Notes: generated by a model from the letters alone, not told the origin. DNA of 64,000 nucleotides from UBA1672 sp050633645 (GCA_050633645.1 JBOEGX010000001.1:310001-374000); one strand, 5' to 3'. Shown: positions 17,735-28,079, numbered from the stretch's first letter. Numbers and translations are program-made.

Positions 17735-19732
17735 ATGTCAAATGATTATAACGCATCAGATATTGAAGTTCTCGAAGGCCTTGAGCCTGTTCGCAAACGC
17801 CCAGGAATGTATATTGGTGGCACGGATGAGCGTGCCTATCACCACCTTGTTGGAGAGATATTAGATAACTCAATGGATGAGGCCGTAGCAGGTCATGCCG
17901 ATTGGATAGAATTTAGCCTTGATCAGGGCAATGTCATTACAATACGCGATAATGGACGTGGTATACCAGTGGGAGAGCACCCTAAATTCCCTGGGAAATC
18001 TGCGCTAGAGGTTATCATGACCACGCTGCACTCTGGTGGTAAATTCAGCAATAAGTCGTATCAAACATCTGGTGGCTTGCATGGTGTTGGTATTTCTGTG
18101 GTCAACGCGTTATCTGATGATATGTGGGTTGAAGTGGCGCGTGATAAGAACCTATACAAGCAGAATTTCTCTCGGGGGCTTGCTGTTTCAAAGCTTGAGG
18201 ATCTCGGTACTGTTCATAACAGGCGCGGAACAACTGTTTGTTTTCACCCTGATCCAGAGATTTTTGGTGATAAAATTGGATTTAAACCCGCTTGGCTTTT
18301 TCAAATGCTACGATCCAAAGCGTATTTATATTCGGGTGTGGAGATAAGGTGGAAATGTGACCCCGCCCTTATAAAACCAGAGAGCAAAGTTACGCCAGAG
18401 GCTATCTTTAAATTCCCACGCGGCTTGCTGGATTACTTAGAAACATCGTTAAAGGAACGCCCAACCATTACCGCAACGCCATTTCACGGCAACATTAAAT
18501 TACCCGATGATTCGGGGCGCGTTGAGTTCGCAATACACTGGCCCGTGGATGGTGAGGGGTTCATTAATTCGTACTGTAATACAGTCCCTACTCCGCTTGG
18601 CGGCACACATGAGACAGGCCTTCGAACTGCTTTATCACGAGGTTTACGAAATTATGGTGAAATGACCAACCATAAAAAAGCCTCTATTGTTACGGCTGAT
18701 GACGTGATGTCAGGAGCGGGTATTTTATTATCCGTCTTCATTAAAGATCCACAATTTCAAGGACAGACAAAAGAAAAACTGGTCAGTAGCGAGGTTTCAA
18801 AATGGATTGATTCTGCCGTTAAAGATTATTTTGATCTATGGCTTTCAAAAGACCCTGCAGCGAGTACACGCCTATTAACATGCATCGTAGAAAAGGCGGA
18901 AGAACGCCAGCGCCGCAAAGATGCGCGTGCCACAGCGCGTAAAAGCGCCACTCAAAAACTACGACTTCCTGGAAAGCTTGCAGATTGTAGCCGGTCTGAT
19001 GCCAATGATACGGAGCTGTTTATTGTTGAGGGTGATAGTGCGGGCGGATCAGCAAAACAAGGCCGTAACCGCGAAACGCAGGCTATATTGCCATTGCGCG
19101 GAAAAATCCTAAATGTCGTAAGTGCAACAAAAGACAAAATACGTGCAAATCAAGAAATACAAGACCTTATCCTTGCTTTGGGATGCCATAGCGGCAAAGA
19201 TTTTAGCCTTGATAATTTGCGTTATGAACGCGTAATTATTATGACGGATGCGGATGTTGATGGGGCGCATATTGCGGCTTTGCTTGTCACGTTTTTCTAT
19301 ACGCAAATGCGTCCGCTTATTGATAATGGGCATTTGTATATCGCGCAGCCCCCACTTTATCGCCTTGTAAGCGGTACATTAAGTGCCTATGCGCGGGATG
19401 ATGAACATAAAGACGAACTCATGAAAACAACGTTCAAGGGTAAATCCAAAATTGAAGTGAGCAGATTTAAAGGCTTGGGCGAAATGCCCGCCGCACAGCT
19501 TAAGGAAACCACGATGAATCCAAAATCACGCGTTTTGCTTCGCGTCACTTTGCCCGATGCCTTAGCCGTTTTAGGAATAGATCCAGACGAAATTGATTTG
19601 GAAGAAGAAGCCCCGCCAGATCCGCTTGGTGAGGTTGATGATCTTGTCAAACGCCTTATGGGTAAGGATGCGGATGCACGATATAGATTTATTCAAGATA
19701 ATGCTGAGTTTGTCGAAGATATAGATGTCTAA
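17735..19732 (+). CDS. parE: DNA topoisomerase IV subunit B
   Basis: This 665-residue ATPase subunit of topoisomerase IV decatenates daughter chromosomes together with ParC (56668-58911). It shows the GHKL ATPase motifs EILDNSMDEA, IRDNGRGIPVG and QTSGGLHGVGISVVNAL, and the TOPRIM motifs TELFIVEGDSAGGSAKQ and IIMTDADVDGAHIAALL. The C-terminal motif RFKGLGEMPAAQLKETTMNP is complete. I call it ParE rather than GyrB because of its length and the start IEVLEGLEPVRKRPGMYIGG with the DERAYHHL form typical of alphaproteobacterial ParE. No clear ribosome binding site precedes the ATG. The next gene follows after 14 bases. Confidence 0.92.
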   Translation: MSNDYNASDIEVLEGLEPVRKRPGMYIGGTDERAYHHLVGEILDNSMDEAVAGHADWIEFSLDQGNVITIRDNGRGIPVGEHPKFPGKSALEVIMTTLHSGGKFSNKSYQTSGGLHGVGISVVNALSDDMWVEVARDKNLYKQNFSRGLAVSKLEDLGTVHNRRGTTVCFHPDPEIFGDKIGFKPAWLFQMLRSKAYLYSGVEIRWKCDPALIKPESKVTPEAIFKFPRGLLDYLETSLKERPTITATPFHGNIKLPDDSGRVEFAIHWPVDGEGFINSYCNTVPTPLGGTHETGLRTALSRGLRNYGEMTNHKKASIVTADDVMSGAGILLSVFIKDPQFQGQTKEKLVSSEVSKWIDSAVKDYFDLWLSKDPAASTRLLTCIVEKAEERQRRKDARATARKSATQKLRLPGKLADCSRSDANDTELFIVEGDSAGGSAKQGRNRETQAILPLRGKILNVVSATKDKIRANQEIQDLILALGCHSGKDFSLDNLRYERVIIMTDADVDGAHIAALLVTFFYTQMRPLIDNGHLYIAQPPLYRLVSGTLSAYARDDEHKDELMKTTFKGKSKIEVSRFKGLGEMPAAQLKETTMNPKSRVLLRVTLPDALAVLGIDPDEIDLEEEAPPDPLGEVDDLVKRLMGKDADARYRFIQDNAEFVEDIDV

Positions 19733-19746
19733 GAAAACAAATTGTA

Positions 19747-21687
19747 ATGTTCAGAGTTTCGTATTTTATTTTTTTAATAACAATTTTTGCAATCGCGTTT
19801 TCTGTGCTTGCAGGCTATTTACGCTATTTCTACATTCCGTCAAAAGCAGAAGAATCTGTTTTGTGGTCTATTTCCAGCCTTGGATTTGAGGATTTAAAAA
19901 TTGGCGAAATTCAAAATTCAAATGGCCAAATCATTATTCACGACATAACCCTAGATGACGGTGAGTTCAGCAAGATAGATAAAATAACAATCCATTTTGG
20001 GCTTTTTGATTTCTTGTTTAAAAGCCAAGCTATTTCCAGTGTTATTATTGATGGGCTTGACTTAACTGGCGAACTTTCAACAAACTTCGAGCTGAATCTC
20101 TCTGGTTTTAATTCGCAGCAATCATTCCTTAAAAAAATTAGCGGATTAAATATTAGGTATATATTGATAAAAAACGCTAAAGCAGCAATTTTATCAGAAA
20201 AAACTGGCGGCATAAGTGTAAAATTTGATGGTCAAATTAAAACATCTCCTGAAATAAGTTTTATTGGTAACATGCATAGCTACCAGAAAAACCTTTCTTT
20301 TAATTCGAAGATTTCAGGTGGTATTGATGAAGATGGGATCACTAGCATTGAATTAGATGCCGAAGAACTCTCTATCGAAAATGCGTCTTATGCGTTTCGC
20401 AGGGGGTTGGGCAAGGGCCTTGTCACATTTGAATCATCATCTGCCCCAACATATTTTATGAATCTCGAATTTCCTTCTGCTGTTTATAATAAACTTCCTC
20501 TCAAAAACATTAAACTTGAGATTAATACAGAGGGATTCGAGTCGGAGGGCGTAACTTTCGGAGATAAAGATTTTCGTTGGGTTTCGGTATATGACAACAA
20601 AAATGGTCATCAGAAAGTTACGATTAAAACAAATAATATTGATTCCGTTATTTCTTATTTAAAACAGACAGGGCATATTTCTGACGAACTTCAAATTCCA
20701 CCATCTCTATCAAAGGAGATACCAATCACTGATATTATCCTCAGTATCCCCGATAACCTTAGTGAAAATTATGGGAGCGTTCTTATCAAAAGCGATAATA
20801 TTGCAAATAATATTATTGGAGAATTTAAAAGGAATGATGCCAACAAAGTCATATCTGGCTCTCTTAAATTAGAAAAAACCCCTATTTCACTAGCTAACGA
20901 TAATAGTGCATCTCTTGATTTATCTGCTATATCAGCATTTTCAATTCATCAAAAAAGTGAAACCAATCATATTCAGTGGAATTCTAAAATTGTTATTGAA
21001 AACGGGCATATAAATTTATCGAAGCTTAAGATCCACCCTATTTCAGGTTCGCTCTCTTTTTCTGACACTAATTCTTATAAAGGGACGAAATGGCCACTTA
21101 AATTTAATTTGCCAATTAAATCTTATATTAAAAACTCTGGTAGCCTCAATATTTCTATGCATAAAAATAACCTGCCAGATGTATCCGACATCAACCTTAA
21201 AATTTATGGCGGAAACCTTCAATTTAAAGACCCCATTATAAAATCAGGTAAAGTTCAAAGTAAAAATAAAATTACATTATCCGATTTAAGTCTTGATAAA
21301 TTTTTTGCGGATTCTGGGGTTAATGATGTAATTGCATGGGGGCGAATTGGCGGTGTTCTACCAGTTAGCATAGATCGTGAAAGCATAGTGGTTAAGAATG
21401 GCATTTTACAAAGTCAAGATAGCGGAATCATTCGACTTAAACCCTATATGATTTCTGGATTATTTCCTGGAAATACTGAAAAAATAAAAAAAATCAGAGC
21501 CGTTCTTCGTAATTATCATTATGAGTATTTTGAAATTAGACTTGATGGCGACCTGAACGAACGGGTTCTCATGACACTCAATTCACGTGGGTATAACCCT
21601 GACTTAAAGGATAAAAATCCTATTGATATGAATTTACAAATTGAAACGCAGATTTCCATGTTGTTTGAAAACCTCTTAGAAGATTAG
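19747..21687 (+). CDS. YdbH-family AsmA-like intermembrane lipid transport protein
   Basis: This 646-residue protein has one N-terminal membrane helix at about 4-25 and a long beta-rich periplasmic part, the layout of AsmA/TamB-type bridge proteins. The C-terminal part carries the clearest YdbH signature: GRIGGVLPVSID, then LRNYHYEYFEIRLDGDLN and SRGYNPDLKDKNPIDMNLQIE. YdbH in E. coli acts with TamB and YhdP in moving phospholipids to the outer membrane. Its usual partners ynbE and ydbL are not here. It follows parE by 14 bases and may be cotranscribed with it, an association I cannot explain functionally. It ends three bases before a convergent gene. Confidence 0.78.
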   Translation: MFRVSYFIFLITIFAIAFSVLAGYLRYFYIPSKAEESVLWSISSLGFEDLKIGEIQNSNGQIIIHDITLDDGEFSKIDKITIHFGLFDFLFKSQAISSVIIDGLDLTGELSTNFELNLSGFNSQQSFLKKISGLNIRYILIKNAKAAILSEKTGGISVKFDGQIKTSPEISFIGNMHSYQKNLSFNSKISGGIDEDGITSIELDAEELSIENASYAFRRGLGKGLVTFESSSAPTYFMNLEFPSAVYNKLPLKNIKLEINTEGFESEGVTFGDKDFRWVSVYDNKNGHQKVTIKTNNIDSVISYLKQTGHISDELQIPPSLSKEIPITDIILSIPDNLSENYGSVLIKSDNIANNIIGEFKRNDANKVISGSLKLEKTPISLANDNSASLDLSAISAFSIHQKSETNHIQWNSKIVIENGHINLSKLKIHPISGSLSFSDTNSYKGTKWPLKFNLPIKSYIKNSGSLNISMHKNNLPDVSDINLKIYGGNLQFKDPIIKSGKVQSKNKITLSDLSLDKFFADSGVNDVIAWGRIGGVLPVSIDRESIVVKNGILQSQDSGIIRLKPYMISGLFPGNTEKIKKIRAVLRNYHYEYFEIRLDGDLNERVLMTLNSRGYNPDLKDKNPIDMNLQIETQISMLFENLLED

Positions 21688-21690
21688 CTA

Positions 21691-22416
21691 TCATGGATAA
21701 TCACAAAAGTCGTATGTCACCTTTGCAAATGATTTTGCTCCCGATGAAATAGTGAACCGGTATTCTTTTCCGCCAGCAATAACAGAGTGATATAATGGAA
21801 GAACCCCTGTTTTTGTTACTGGATCATTTCCTTTGACATTAAATACAACCTCAACAGCCTGCCCCTGATCAAACCACGCTTCTTTTTCTCCATTTTGACT
21901 TTGTGCAGATTCTCCCTTTGCCGAAACAACAACCGCGCCATTTCCAACTGATACGCTGCTTCCTGGCCCCGAATATACAGGGGTAATAACAACAAATCTT
22001 TTACTCTCTGCGTCACTACAATTTTGTGGAGGGCGAGAAGATAAGAGAATCGTTTCCATTCTCTTTGGATCAATACCCTCATCAATTTGCTTTTTCAGTA
22101 TCATTACCAGGTTTTTAAGCGGTCCATCATCTGAAACGATGGCTTCGTAGCTTGCTTTTAATTGCTCTAGCCGAACATCTGCAGTTTGTGCATTGGCACG
22201 CAAAGCCGTCATTTCTTCTTGGATATTATTGCGTTCTACATTTAAAATTCTTTTTTCTTCCTGAAGTATATAAAGGTTTTGCTGTGACCTTATTCCCCCT
22301 GCAAAAAATCCAAAGCCAAAGGCCGTTGCAAATAAAGAAAATACAACGACAATATTCGTAATACGCTTTGCAGAACGCCTTCTATATCTATCATTGGGGT
22401 CGTAAAATGAAGCCAT
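21691..22416 (-). CDS. Single-pass membrane protein with periplasmic coiled coil, unknown
   Basis: This 241-residue protein has a basic cytoplasmic start (YRRRSAKR), one glycine-rich membrane helix (about 21-41), a predicted coiled coil (about 44-95, rich in E, Q, K, L) and a C-terminal beta-rich domain (about 125-241) with two cysteines, one in PQNCSD and one in DFCDYP, that could form a disulfide. I do not recognise the family. MreC-like architecture (TM, coiled coil, beta domain) comes to mind, but no MreC motif is seen. Its gene is convergent with the ydbH-like gene and starts 26 bases after the permease stop, so it may be cotranscribed with it. Confidence 0.72.
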   Translation of the reverse strand: MASFYDPNDRYRRRSAKRITNIVVVFSLFATAFGFGFFAGGIRSQQNLYILQEEKRILNVERNNIQEEMTALRANAQTADVRLEQLKASYEAIVSDDGPLKNLVMILKKQIDEGIDPKRMETILLSSRPPQNCSDAESKRFVVITPVYSGPGSSVSVGNGAVVVSAKGESAQSQNGEKEAWFDQGQAVEVVFNVKGNDPVTKTGVLPLYHSVIAGGKEYRFTISSGAKSFAKVTYDFCDYP

Positions 22417-22441
22417 TTGGTAAATAAAACCTCCGGTTAGA

Positions 22442-24343
22442 CTACGGTAGTTCGAAATAAAATTTAAGGATCATAATATAGGTAATCCAAACAGTTATCA
22501 CAAGGGGGATACCTGCCTTTATAAAATCTCTAAATTTATATTGCCCTGGCCCCATGACAAGTAAATTTGTTTGATAGCCAATAGGTGATGCGAATGAACA
22601 ATTTGCGCCAAATATGACGGTTATCGCAAAGATATAAGTCATGTCATATGGGAAGTCAGGGGGAATGGAAACTGACTGTGCAAGACTCATTGCGATGGGT
22701 GTAAAAAGAATGGCGCAGGCGTTGTTCGTCAAAACATTTGTTGTAATAGCGACAACAATAAATAGTAAGGCCGCAAGGAATAGAGGCGATTGAACAAATG
22801 GAGCGCTGAGTATTAATTCGGCTAAATAAGAAGCTCCACCCGTAGCCTGTAGAGCGGCACCCAAAGCAAGCATAGACCCGACCAATAGAAATATTTTACG
22901 ATCTATTGCACGTGTTGCCTGCCTAATATTTAGGCATCCTGTACCAATCATGGCAACTGCACCAGTAAAAGCAGCGACAGGGATTGTTAAGAGCCCCATT
23001 GCGGCGCTGCCTATTGTCGCCGCGAAAATTAAGATTGCTATCGGGGCTTTTCCAGGAACGGGTAAATCCTTTTTTGAACCAGATAGAACGATAAAATCAG
23101 GATTTTTCCTTAAATTATTGATTCGGCTGTGCTTACCAGCGACTAATAACACATCTCCCGCCTCTAAGCGAATACGCCCCAGCCTTCTACGCACAACACG
23201 CGCTCTACGTTGTATCCCCAAAACAATCGCGCCAAATCTTTTGTGAAAGCCAATATGGTCAATGGACATATCAATCATTCTTGATGCTGGTGTTATCATG
23301 ATTTTTGCAAGAACTCTGGTTTCCGCATCTTTTAAGGATGCGCTATCTTCTTCACCATCATTGTCATTTACTTTTCCCTCGATAACATCAAATTCTTCTT
23401 CGGACAATAAAAACCCAGGATATGTAGACAAAATAGATGCCAATGTATGACGTGACGCGGCAACAATTATAATATCGTTTTTATGAATTTTATGCCCTTC
23501 AAAAGGAGGGAGAATAAGGTGTCCGCCGCGCTGAATCAGCTTAACCTTCATGTCTTTTAGTTCTGCGAATTTTCCATCGATGCATTCCGCGCCAACCAAT
23601 TTACTGTCTTCTGCAACATCTAATTCTGCGACAAATTCAGCTTCGTCTGTCCCCACCAACTCGTCTTTTATTGATGCGCGTTTTGGTAACATAAAAGGAA
23701 CAATCAAGACAACATGCACGAAACCAACGGCCGCCAAAATTGAGCCGGGAATAAGAAAATCAAAAAACCCTAATGGCTCATAGCCTAATTCAACCATAGA
23801 ACTTGACACCAAAAGGTTTGTGGATGAGCCGACAAGTGTTGTCATCCCCCCCAGTATAGCAACAAAACTTAACGGCATCATAATCCTGCTGGATGGAGAA
23901 CGGATGGAATCCAATAACGCCTGTATAATAGGGATAGCAATAATGACCAATGGTGTGTTGTTCATGAATGCGCTTAAAACGAGAACCAAGACGAGTATCA
24001 CGAAGACCGAAACCCACGCCATTTTACTGCTTTTAAACACGAAAAGGGTTGTTACAAAGCGCAAAGAATCCGTATGGATAAGCCCCTGCCCCATGACCAG
24101 TAATGCCAATACCGCGATGAGTGATGGGTTCGAAAACCCAGAAAGAATTCTTTGCGGGTCAAGCAAGTTTGATGTGTTGTCACCAGATATAGGAAACATC
24201 TGACCGTACAGCAAAAGAACAGTCATTAGGACGACACTGATCACCTCAAGAGGAAGCTTTTCACGCACGAACGCATAAATGGCGGTTCCTGTAAGGAATA
24301 GAACAAACCACATGTGAATTGATGAATCGGTTACAAACTCCAC
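22442..24343 (-). CDS. SLC13/DASS-type permease with central RCK_C domains (GTG start)
   Basis: This 633-residue permease has hydrophobic segments on both sides of a large soluble centre. The N-terminal half contains SAFMNNTPLVIIAIP and LGGMTTLVGSSTNLLVSS; the C-terminal half contains TNVLTNNACAILFTPIAM and FGANCSFASPIGYQTN. These paired NTP/SxT motifs are the sodium and anion sites of the DASS family. The centre (about 225-420) has two TrkA-C-like domains (MKVKLIQRGGHLILPPFEG and RLGRIRLEAGDVLLVAG). The likely substrate is a dicarboxylate, sulfate or similar anion, not readable from sequence. The start is GTG at 24343, with AGGAA eight bases upstream; an out-of-frame ATG lies between. Confidence 0.86.
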   Translation of the reverse strand: MEFVTDSSIHMWFVLFLTGTAIYAFVREKLPLEVISVVLMTVLLLYGQMFPISGDNTSNLLDPQRILSGFSNPSLIAVLALLVMGQGLIHTDSLRFVTTLFVFKSSKMAWVSVFVILVLVLVLSAFMNNTPLVIIAIPIIQALLDSIRSPSSRIMMPLSFVAILGGMTTLVGSSTNLLVSSSMVELGYEPLGFFDFLIPGSILAAVGFVHVVLIVPFMLPKRASIKDELVGTDEAEFVAELDVAEDSKLVGAECIDGKFAELKDMKVKLIQRGGHLILPPFEGHKIHKNDIIIVAASRHTLASILSTYPGFLLSEEEFDVIEGKVNDNDGEEDSASLKDAETRVLAKIMITPASRMIDMSIDHIGFHKRFGAIVLGIQRRARVVRRRLGRIRLEAGDVLLVAGKHSRINNLRKNPDFIVLSGSKKDLPVPGKAPIAILIFAATIGSAAMGLLTIPVAAFTGAVAMIGTGCLNIRQATRAIDRKIFLLVGSMLALGAALQATGGASYLAELILSAPFVQSPLFLAALLFIVVAITTNVLTNNACAILFTPIAMSLAQSVSIPPDFPYDMTYIFAITVIFGANCSFASPIGYQTNLLVMGPGQYKFRDFIKAGIPLVITVWITYIMILKFYFELP

Positions 24344-24422
24344 GAAATCATTTCCTGTTAGATCTGAAATTTAAGATTATATTTTAACACAAGTGATGTG
24401 GCTTAACGACTGCCAATTTTCA

Positions 24423-26648
24423 CTACTCTCCCTGTCCGCCGATTTGAACACCTGATGTTTCAAATTCACCAAGATTTTTAAACCCGATGCGAAGGAAAAC
24501 TTCGGTACCGCTATCACCAGACGAATCATCAGTAAGGTTTCTTTGCCCAATCACAGAAAGTGAAATACATTGCCCCGTATAATCCACGCCAAAACCAGCC
24601 GTTCTAAGCCCTGGGTCAACGCCCAAATCGTGACGTGCACTGCCGTATAATCTCCACTTATCGTTTATGTAATAGGATGCACCATTTGTGATTTGTTCAC
24701 GGGTTTCATCAATATCTGTTCCACCCAAACCTTTTGCATATAAATATTGCGTATTTAACGTTAAATCACTAATTTTCATGGATGCATCCACCTCATGACG
24801 CTGGGATGAGAAGTTTTCGTCATCCATCTGGAAGCGATAATCCATGCTGTAGTCGTTTTTATATCCGCCTGAAACCTGTCCTACGAAATCAGAAGATTGA
24901 TTTTCAAGTCCTGAACCGACAGTGAAGGGGTTTTGTTTGTCATTGAATCTATAGCTTTGCCCTACAAACACATTTCCGTAACTTCCATCCTCGGCATAAA
25001 CACCTGTGCGTAGTCCGTATGTTGTATGGGAACCATCTTCCGCACCATCTATTCCTGGGAATCGATTGGCATTAAATACATTCAAAGAATCAAGCTGCAC
25101 GTCTTGAGAGTCTTCGTTTGGATAATTTGTGTAATCATCCAATCGTGGTGATAACTTTATTGCTGCGACAGGTTCTACGATAATTTGAGAATTTTCTAAA
25201 TTCTTTGTCATTGGGTAACTTGTTTTTGCATTGATGTATGCATGCGCCCTGCTTTCGCGGGAATTTCCTTCCAAAACGTTGCTTCCTCCTGATCCTGTTC
25301 TGTCATTCACGTCATAAAAGGTTGCCTGTCCAGATGCATCCAAGACGGTAACAAACCCATAATCGGACACTAATTTCCGTTGCCATCCAATGGCAGTATG
25401 CGCGCGATTAACATCCTGCTCATTTTCATCGCGAACCAACCCCAATAGTGAAGCGTCAAAACTCCAACGGCCGCCAATAATTGGAACGCCGCCTTGTTCG
25501 CCAAGGAAACTTGCCTGAATTTCAGGCAATACATGCGGTTGATCCTGACGATTTTCTGCTATTCGTAAATCTTGGAATGCCAGAACACGTGCGGATGAAT
25601 AGCTGCGCCCCGAAAACCGCTCTAAATAAAATTCGTTATACAGGACATCTTCTGAAGTTAAATCATATTGGCGCAAGTACTGATCATCGGAAGACACATC
25701 AATATCCGCGCCCGCGCGCCATTTATTGTTTATATCCCATAATGCCTGAGCCGAAACATTCCCTCTAACTTCTTCATTTTGAGCAACATTACTGCCAGAC
25801 ACCCTATCAGTTCGAGACGAATATGTGAATGTGCCATTGGCTTTTAGAGATGCGTTTTCCCATCGTTGACGCCATTCAAGCATTCCTAGTGGTACCTCAT
25901 CTGTCATGACCATAAGGCTCGCTGTTAAATCTTTATCAGGAGCGATTGACCAATAATAGCTGCTTTGTACAAACCCTCCAAGCTCACTTGTATAGCCCGC
26001 TGATGGTGTGAGAAAACCGCTTTTACGTTTTACAGTACCATCAGGATGTTCAAAATATGGCATATAGCCCACAGGAACGCCTGCAATTTCAAAACGTGCA
26101 TTGCGATAAGAAATCGTTTTACTTTCCTTATCATGTTCAACCTCTGAAGCACGGATTTGCCAGATTGGCGCGGCATCAGGATTGGTTTTGCACGGTTCAC
26201 ATGGCGTATAAAAGGCGTCCTTCATAATGGTTTTATTGCCGCGAATATGCTCTCCATTGGATGCCTTGAATCGAGATCCATCCGTTAGAAATGTTTTCAA
26301 ACCTTCAGCGAAGCCGTCCTTCAACGCATTATTAAACTCCACACGATCTGCGTAATGTTTATCCCCCGTCACATCCGTATATTCAACATTACCTGTTGCG
26401 ATAACCGTGTCAGCCATGAGGTTATAAACAATTTCATCAGCCTTAACCGTGCGTCCATCTTGGATAAGAACAACATCACCTGTTGCGGTTACAGTTTGTC
26501 CATTTTCATCATGAATCAATCTGTCCGCCTGAAGATCAACTGGTGCATTGTTGTTTTGGGCGGAAACGACCGTTGAGAATGCGAATGAAGACATCACTGC
26601 ACCACTTAAGAATAATGAAAAAACAATGTTTTTATAATTTTTTATCAT
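24423..26648 (-). CDS. lptD: LPS-assembly outer membrane protein LptD
   Basis: This 741-residue outer-membrane barrel inserts lipopolysaccharide into the outer leaflet with LptE. It has a signal peptide (about 1-30, ending VSAQ) and an N-terminal OstA/LptA-like domain (DLQADRLIHDENGQTV, ATGDVVLIQDGRTVKADEI). The LptD signature FYTPCEPCKTNPDAAPIWQ contains a CxxC pair near residue 150. The barrel (about 220-735) is rich in aromatic strands and has one further cysteine (GQCISLSVIGQR) that could pair with the N-terminal cysteines. The usual downstream surA is absent. The helicase gene behind it on the same strand is 114 bases upstream. Confidence 0.93.
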   Translation of the reverse strand: MIKNYKNIVFSLFLSGAVMSSFAFSTVVSAQNNNAPVDLQADRLIHDENGQTVTATGDVVLIQDGRTVKADEIVYNLMADTVIATGNVEYTDVTGDKHYADRVEFNNALKDGFAEGLKTFLTDGSRFKASNGEHIRGNKTIMKDAFYTPCEPCKTNPDAAPIWQIRASEVEHDKESKTISYRNARFEIAGVPVGYMPYFEHPDGTVKRKSGFLTPSAGYTSELGGFVQSSYYWSIAPDKDLTASLMVMTDEVPLGMLEWRQRWENASLKANGTFTYSSRTDRVSGSNVAQNEEVRGNVSAQALWDINNKWRAGADIDVSSDDQYLRQYDLTSEDVLYNEFYLERFSGRSYSSARVLAFQDLRIAENRQDQPHVLPEIQASFLGEQGGVPIIGGRWSFDASLLGLVRDENEQDVNRAHTAIGWQRKLVSDYGFVTVLDASGQATFYDVNDRTGSGGSNVLEGNSRESRAHAYINAKTSYPMTKNLENSQIIVEPVAAIKLSPRLDDYTNYPNEDSQDVQLDSLNVFNANRFPGIDGAEDGSHTTYGLRTGVYAEDGSYGNVFVGQSYRFNDKQNPFTVGSGLENQSSDFVGQVSGGYKNDYSMDYRFQMDDENFSSQRHEVDASMKISDLTLNTQYLYAKGLGGTDIDETREQITNGASYYINDKWRLYGSARHDLGVDPGLRTAGFGVDYTGQCISLSVIGQRNLTDDSSGDSGTEVFLRIGFKNLGEFETSGVQIGGQGE

Positions 26649-26762
26649 GAAGTTAGCCAGTACTCGCCAAAAGAATCTTAACTTACAGTTTTCGTGGTTC
26701 TGGCATTAATGTCAATATCATTACACAACAAAGCGTTATACATACTCACATGCATTACTATA

Positions 26763-28079
26763 TTATTTAAAGAATGCAGGAATATCATCACCAAAACCAC
26801 TCACCCCTGACGTGTCTTCTTTTTCAGCTCTTTGTTTTGCCCTTGGTTTTTCTTTATTAGCAGGAATATTTTTGTGTTTAGGTTTGCTCTCGGTCTTTTC
26901 TGATTTATCGAATTTGGGTTTTGATGTCGTTTTTTTTCTCTTCTCGGCTTGAGAGGGGTCTCCGCCAGCTATATCAACGTTTTCAATATCTTGCCCAATA
27001 CGCTTAATGACGCCAGCAAGATTTTTCTCATCATAGGAGGTTACCAACATCCATGCGCGCCCTTTTGCACCTGCGCGGCCTGTACGGCCAATACGGTGGA
27101 CATAATCGTCGGGGTTCATCGGCACGTCATAATTAAACACATGTGATACGTCATTCACATCAATTCCACGCGCCGCGACATCACTACAGACGAGTAAAGT
27201 CACCTCATTATTTTTGAACTTTTCGAGTGTATCCATACGTACGCTTTGTGCCATGTCGCCATGCATACCGCGCGCCTTATAGCCCTTCTTTTCAAGCAAC
27301 ACCGAAAGCGTATCAACATCACGTTTACGGTTACAGAAAATAAAGGCGTTTTGTACATTTTCCTGTTTGATGATTTTTTCAAGAACGCTATCCTTGTTAC
27401 GCTTATCAGTCTTAACCATAAACTGTTCAACCGTTACGGCAGTTGATGCGGGCGGGGAAACTGCCACTTCACGGGGATTGCTCAAGAATTTTGTGGTTAG
27501 CTTTTTAATCTCTGGCGCCATCGTGGCGGAAAAAAGCAAAGTTTGGCGCATTGGCGGTAATTTCGAACAAATCTTCTCAATATCGGGAATGAAACCCATG
27601 TCAAGCATACGATCGGCCTCATCAATCACCAATATTTTAATATCGTTTAGCAAGATTTTGCCGCGCTCAAACAAATCAAGTAAGCGCCCTGGAGTTGCGA
27701 TCAGAACATCTGCTCCACGCTCCATAATTTTAATCTGTTCTTCCATTGATGACCCGCCAATCAACAAAGCTTTGCTCAGTTTACAATTTTTACCATACAG
27801 ATCGAAGTTATCAGCAATTTGCGCGGCAAGCTCACGGGTTGGCGAAAGAATAAGAGAACGCGGCATACGAGCCTTTGCACGCCCACCTGCCAAAATCTCA
27901 ATCATTGGTAAGGTAAAGCCCGCCGTCTTACCCGTTCCTGTTTGCGCTAGCCCTACTACGTCGCGTGCCATCAAAATATGCGGGATGGCTTTTTCCTGAA
28001 TTGGCGTGGGAGTGTCATAGCCGCAATCTTTAATCGCGTCTAAAATGTGCTGGCTTAATCCTAAATCTTCAAACTTCAT
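26763..28079 (-). CDS. DEAD-box RNA helicase, RhlE-like
   Basis: This 438-residue ATP-dependent RNA helicase has every core motif: Q motif (TPIQEKAIP), motif I AQTGTGKTAGF, Ia PTRELAAQI, Ib TPGRLLDL, II VIDEADRMLDMGF, III SATM, IV FIFCNRKRDV, V DVAARGIDV and VI HRIGRTGRAG. A basic, lysine-rich tail of about 70 residues follows, ending GDDIPAFFK. The length, the MKFEDLGLSQ start and the tail fit the RhlE/RhlB group, which acts in ribosome assembly or RNA decay. The precise subfamily is not certain. It is transcribed alone, divergent from gshB. Confidence 0.9.
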   Translation of the reverse strand: MKFEDLGLSQHILDAIKDCGYDTPTPIQEKAIPHILMARDVVGLAQTGTGKTAGFTLPMIEILAGGRAKARMPRSLILSPTRELAAQIADNFDLYGKNCKLSKALLIGGSSMEEQIKIMERGADVLIATPGRLLDLFERGKILLNDIKILVIDEADRMLDMGFIPDIEKICSKLPPMRQTLLFSATMAPEIKKLTTKFLSNPREVAVSPPASTAVTVEQFMVKTDKRNKDSVLEKIIKQENVQNAFIFCNRKRDVDTLSVLLEKKGYKARGMHGDMAQSVRMDTLEKFKNNEVTLLVCSDVAARGIDVNDVSHVFNYDVPMNPDDYVHRIGRTGRAGAKGRAWMLVTSYDEKNLAGVIKRIGQDIENVDIAGGDPSQAEKRKKTTSKPKFDKSEKTESKPKHKNIPANKEKPRAKQRAEKEDTSGVSGFGDDIPAFFK

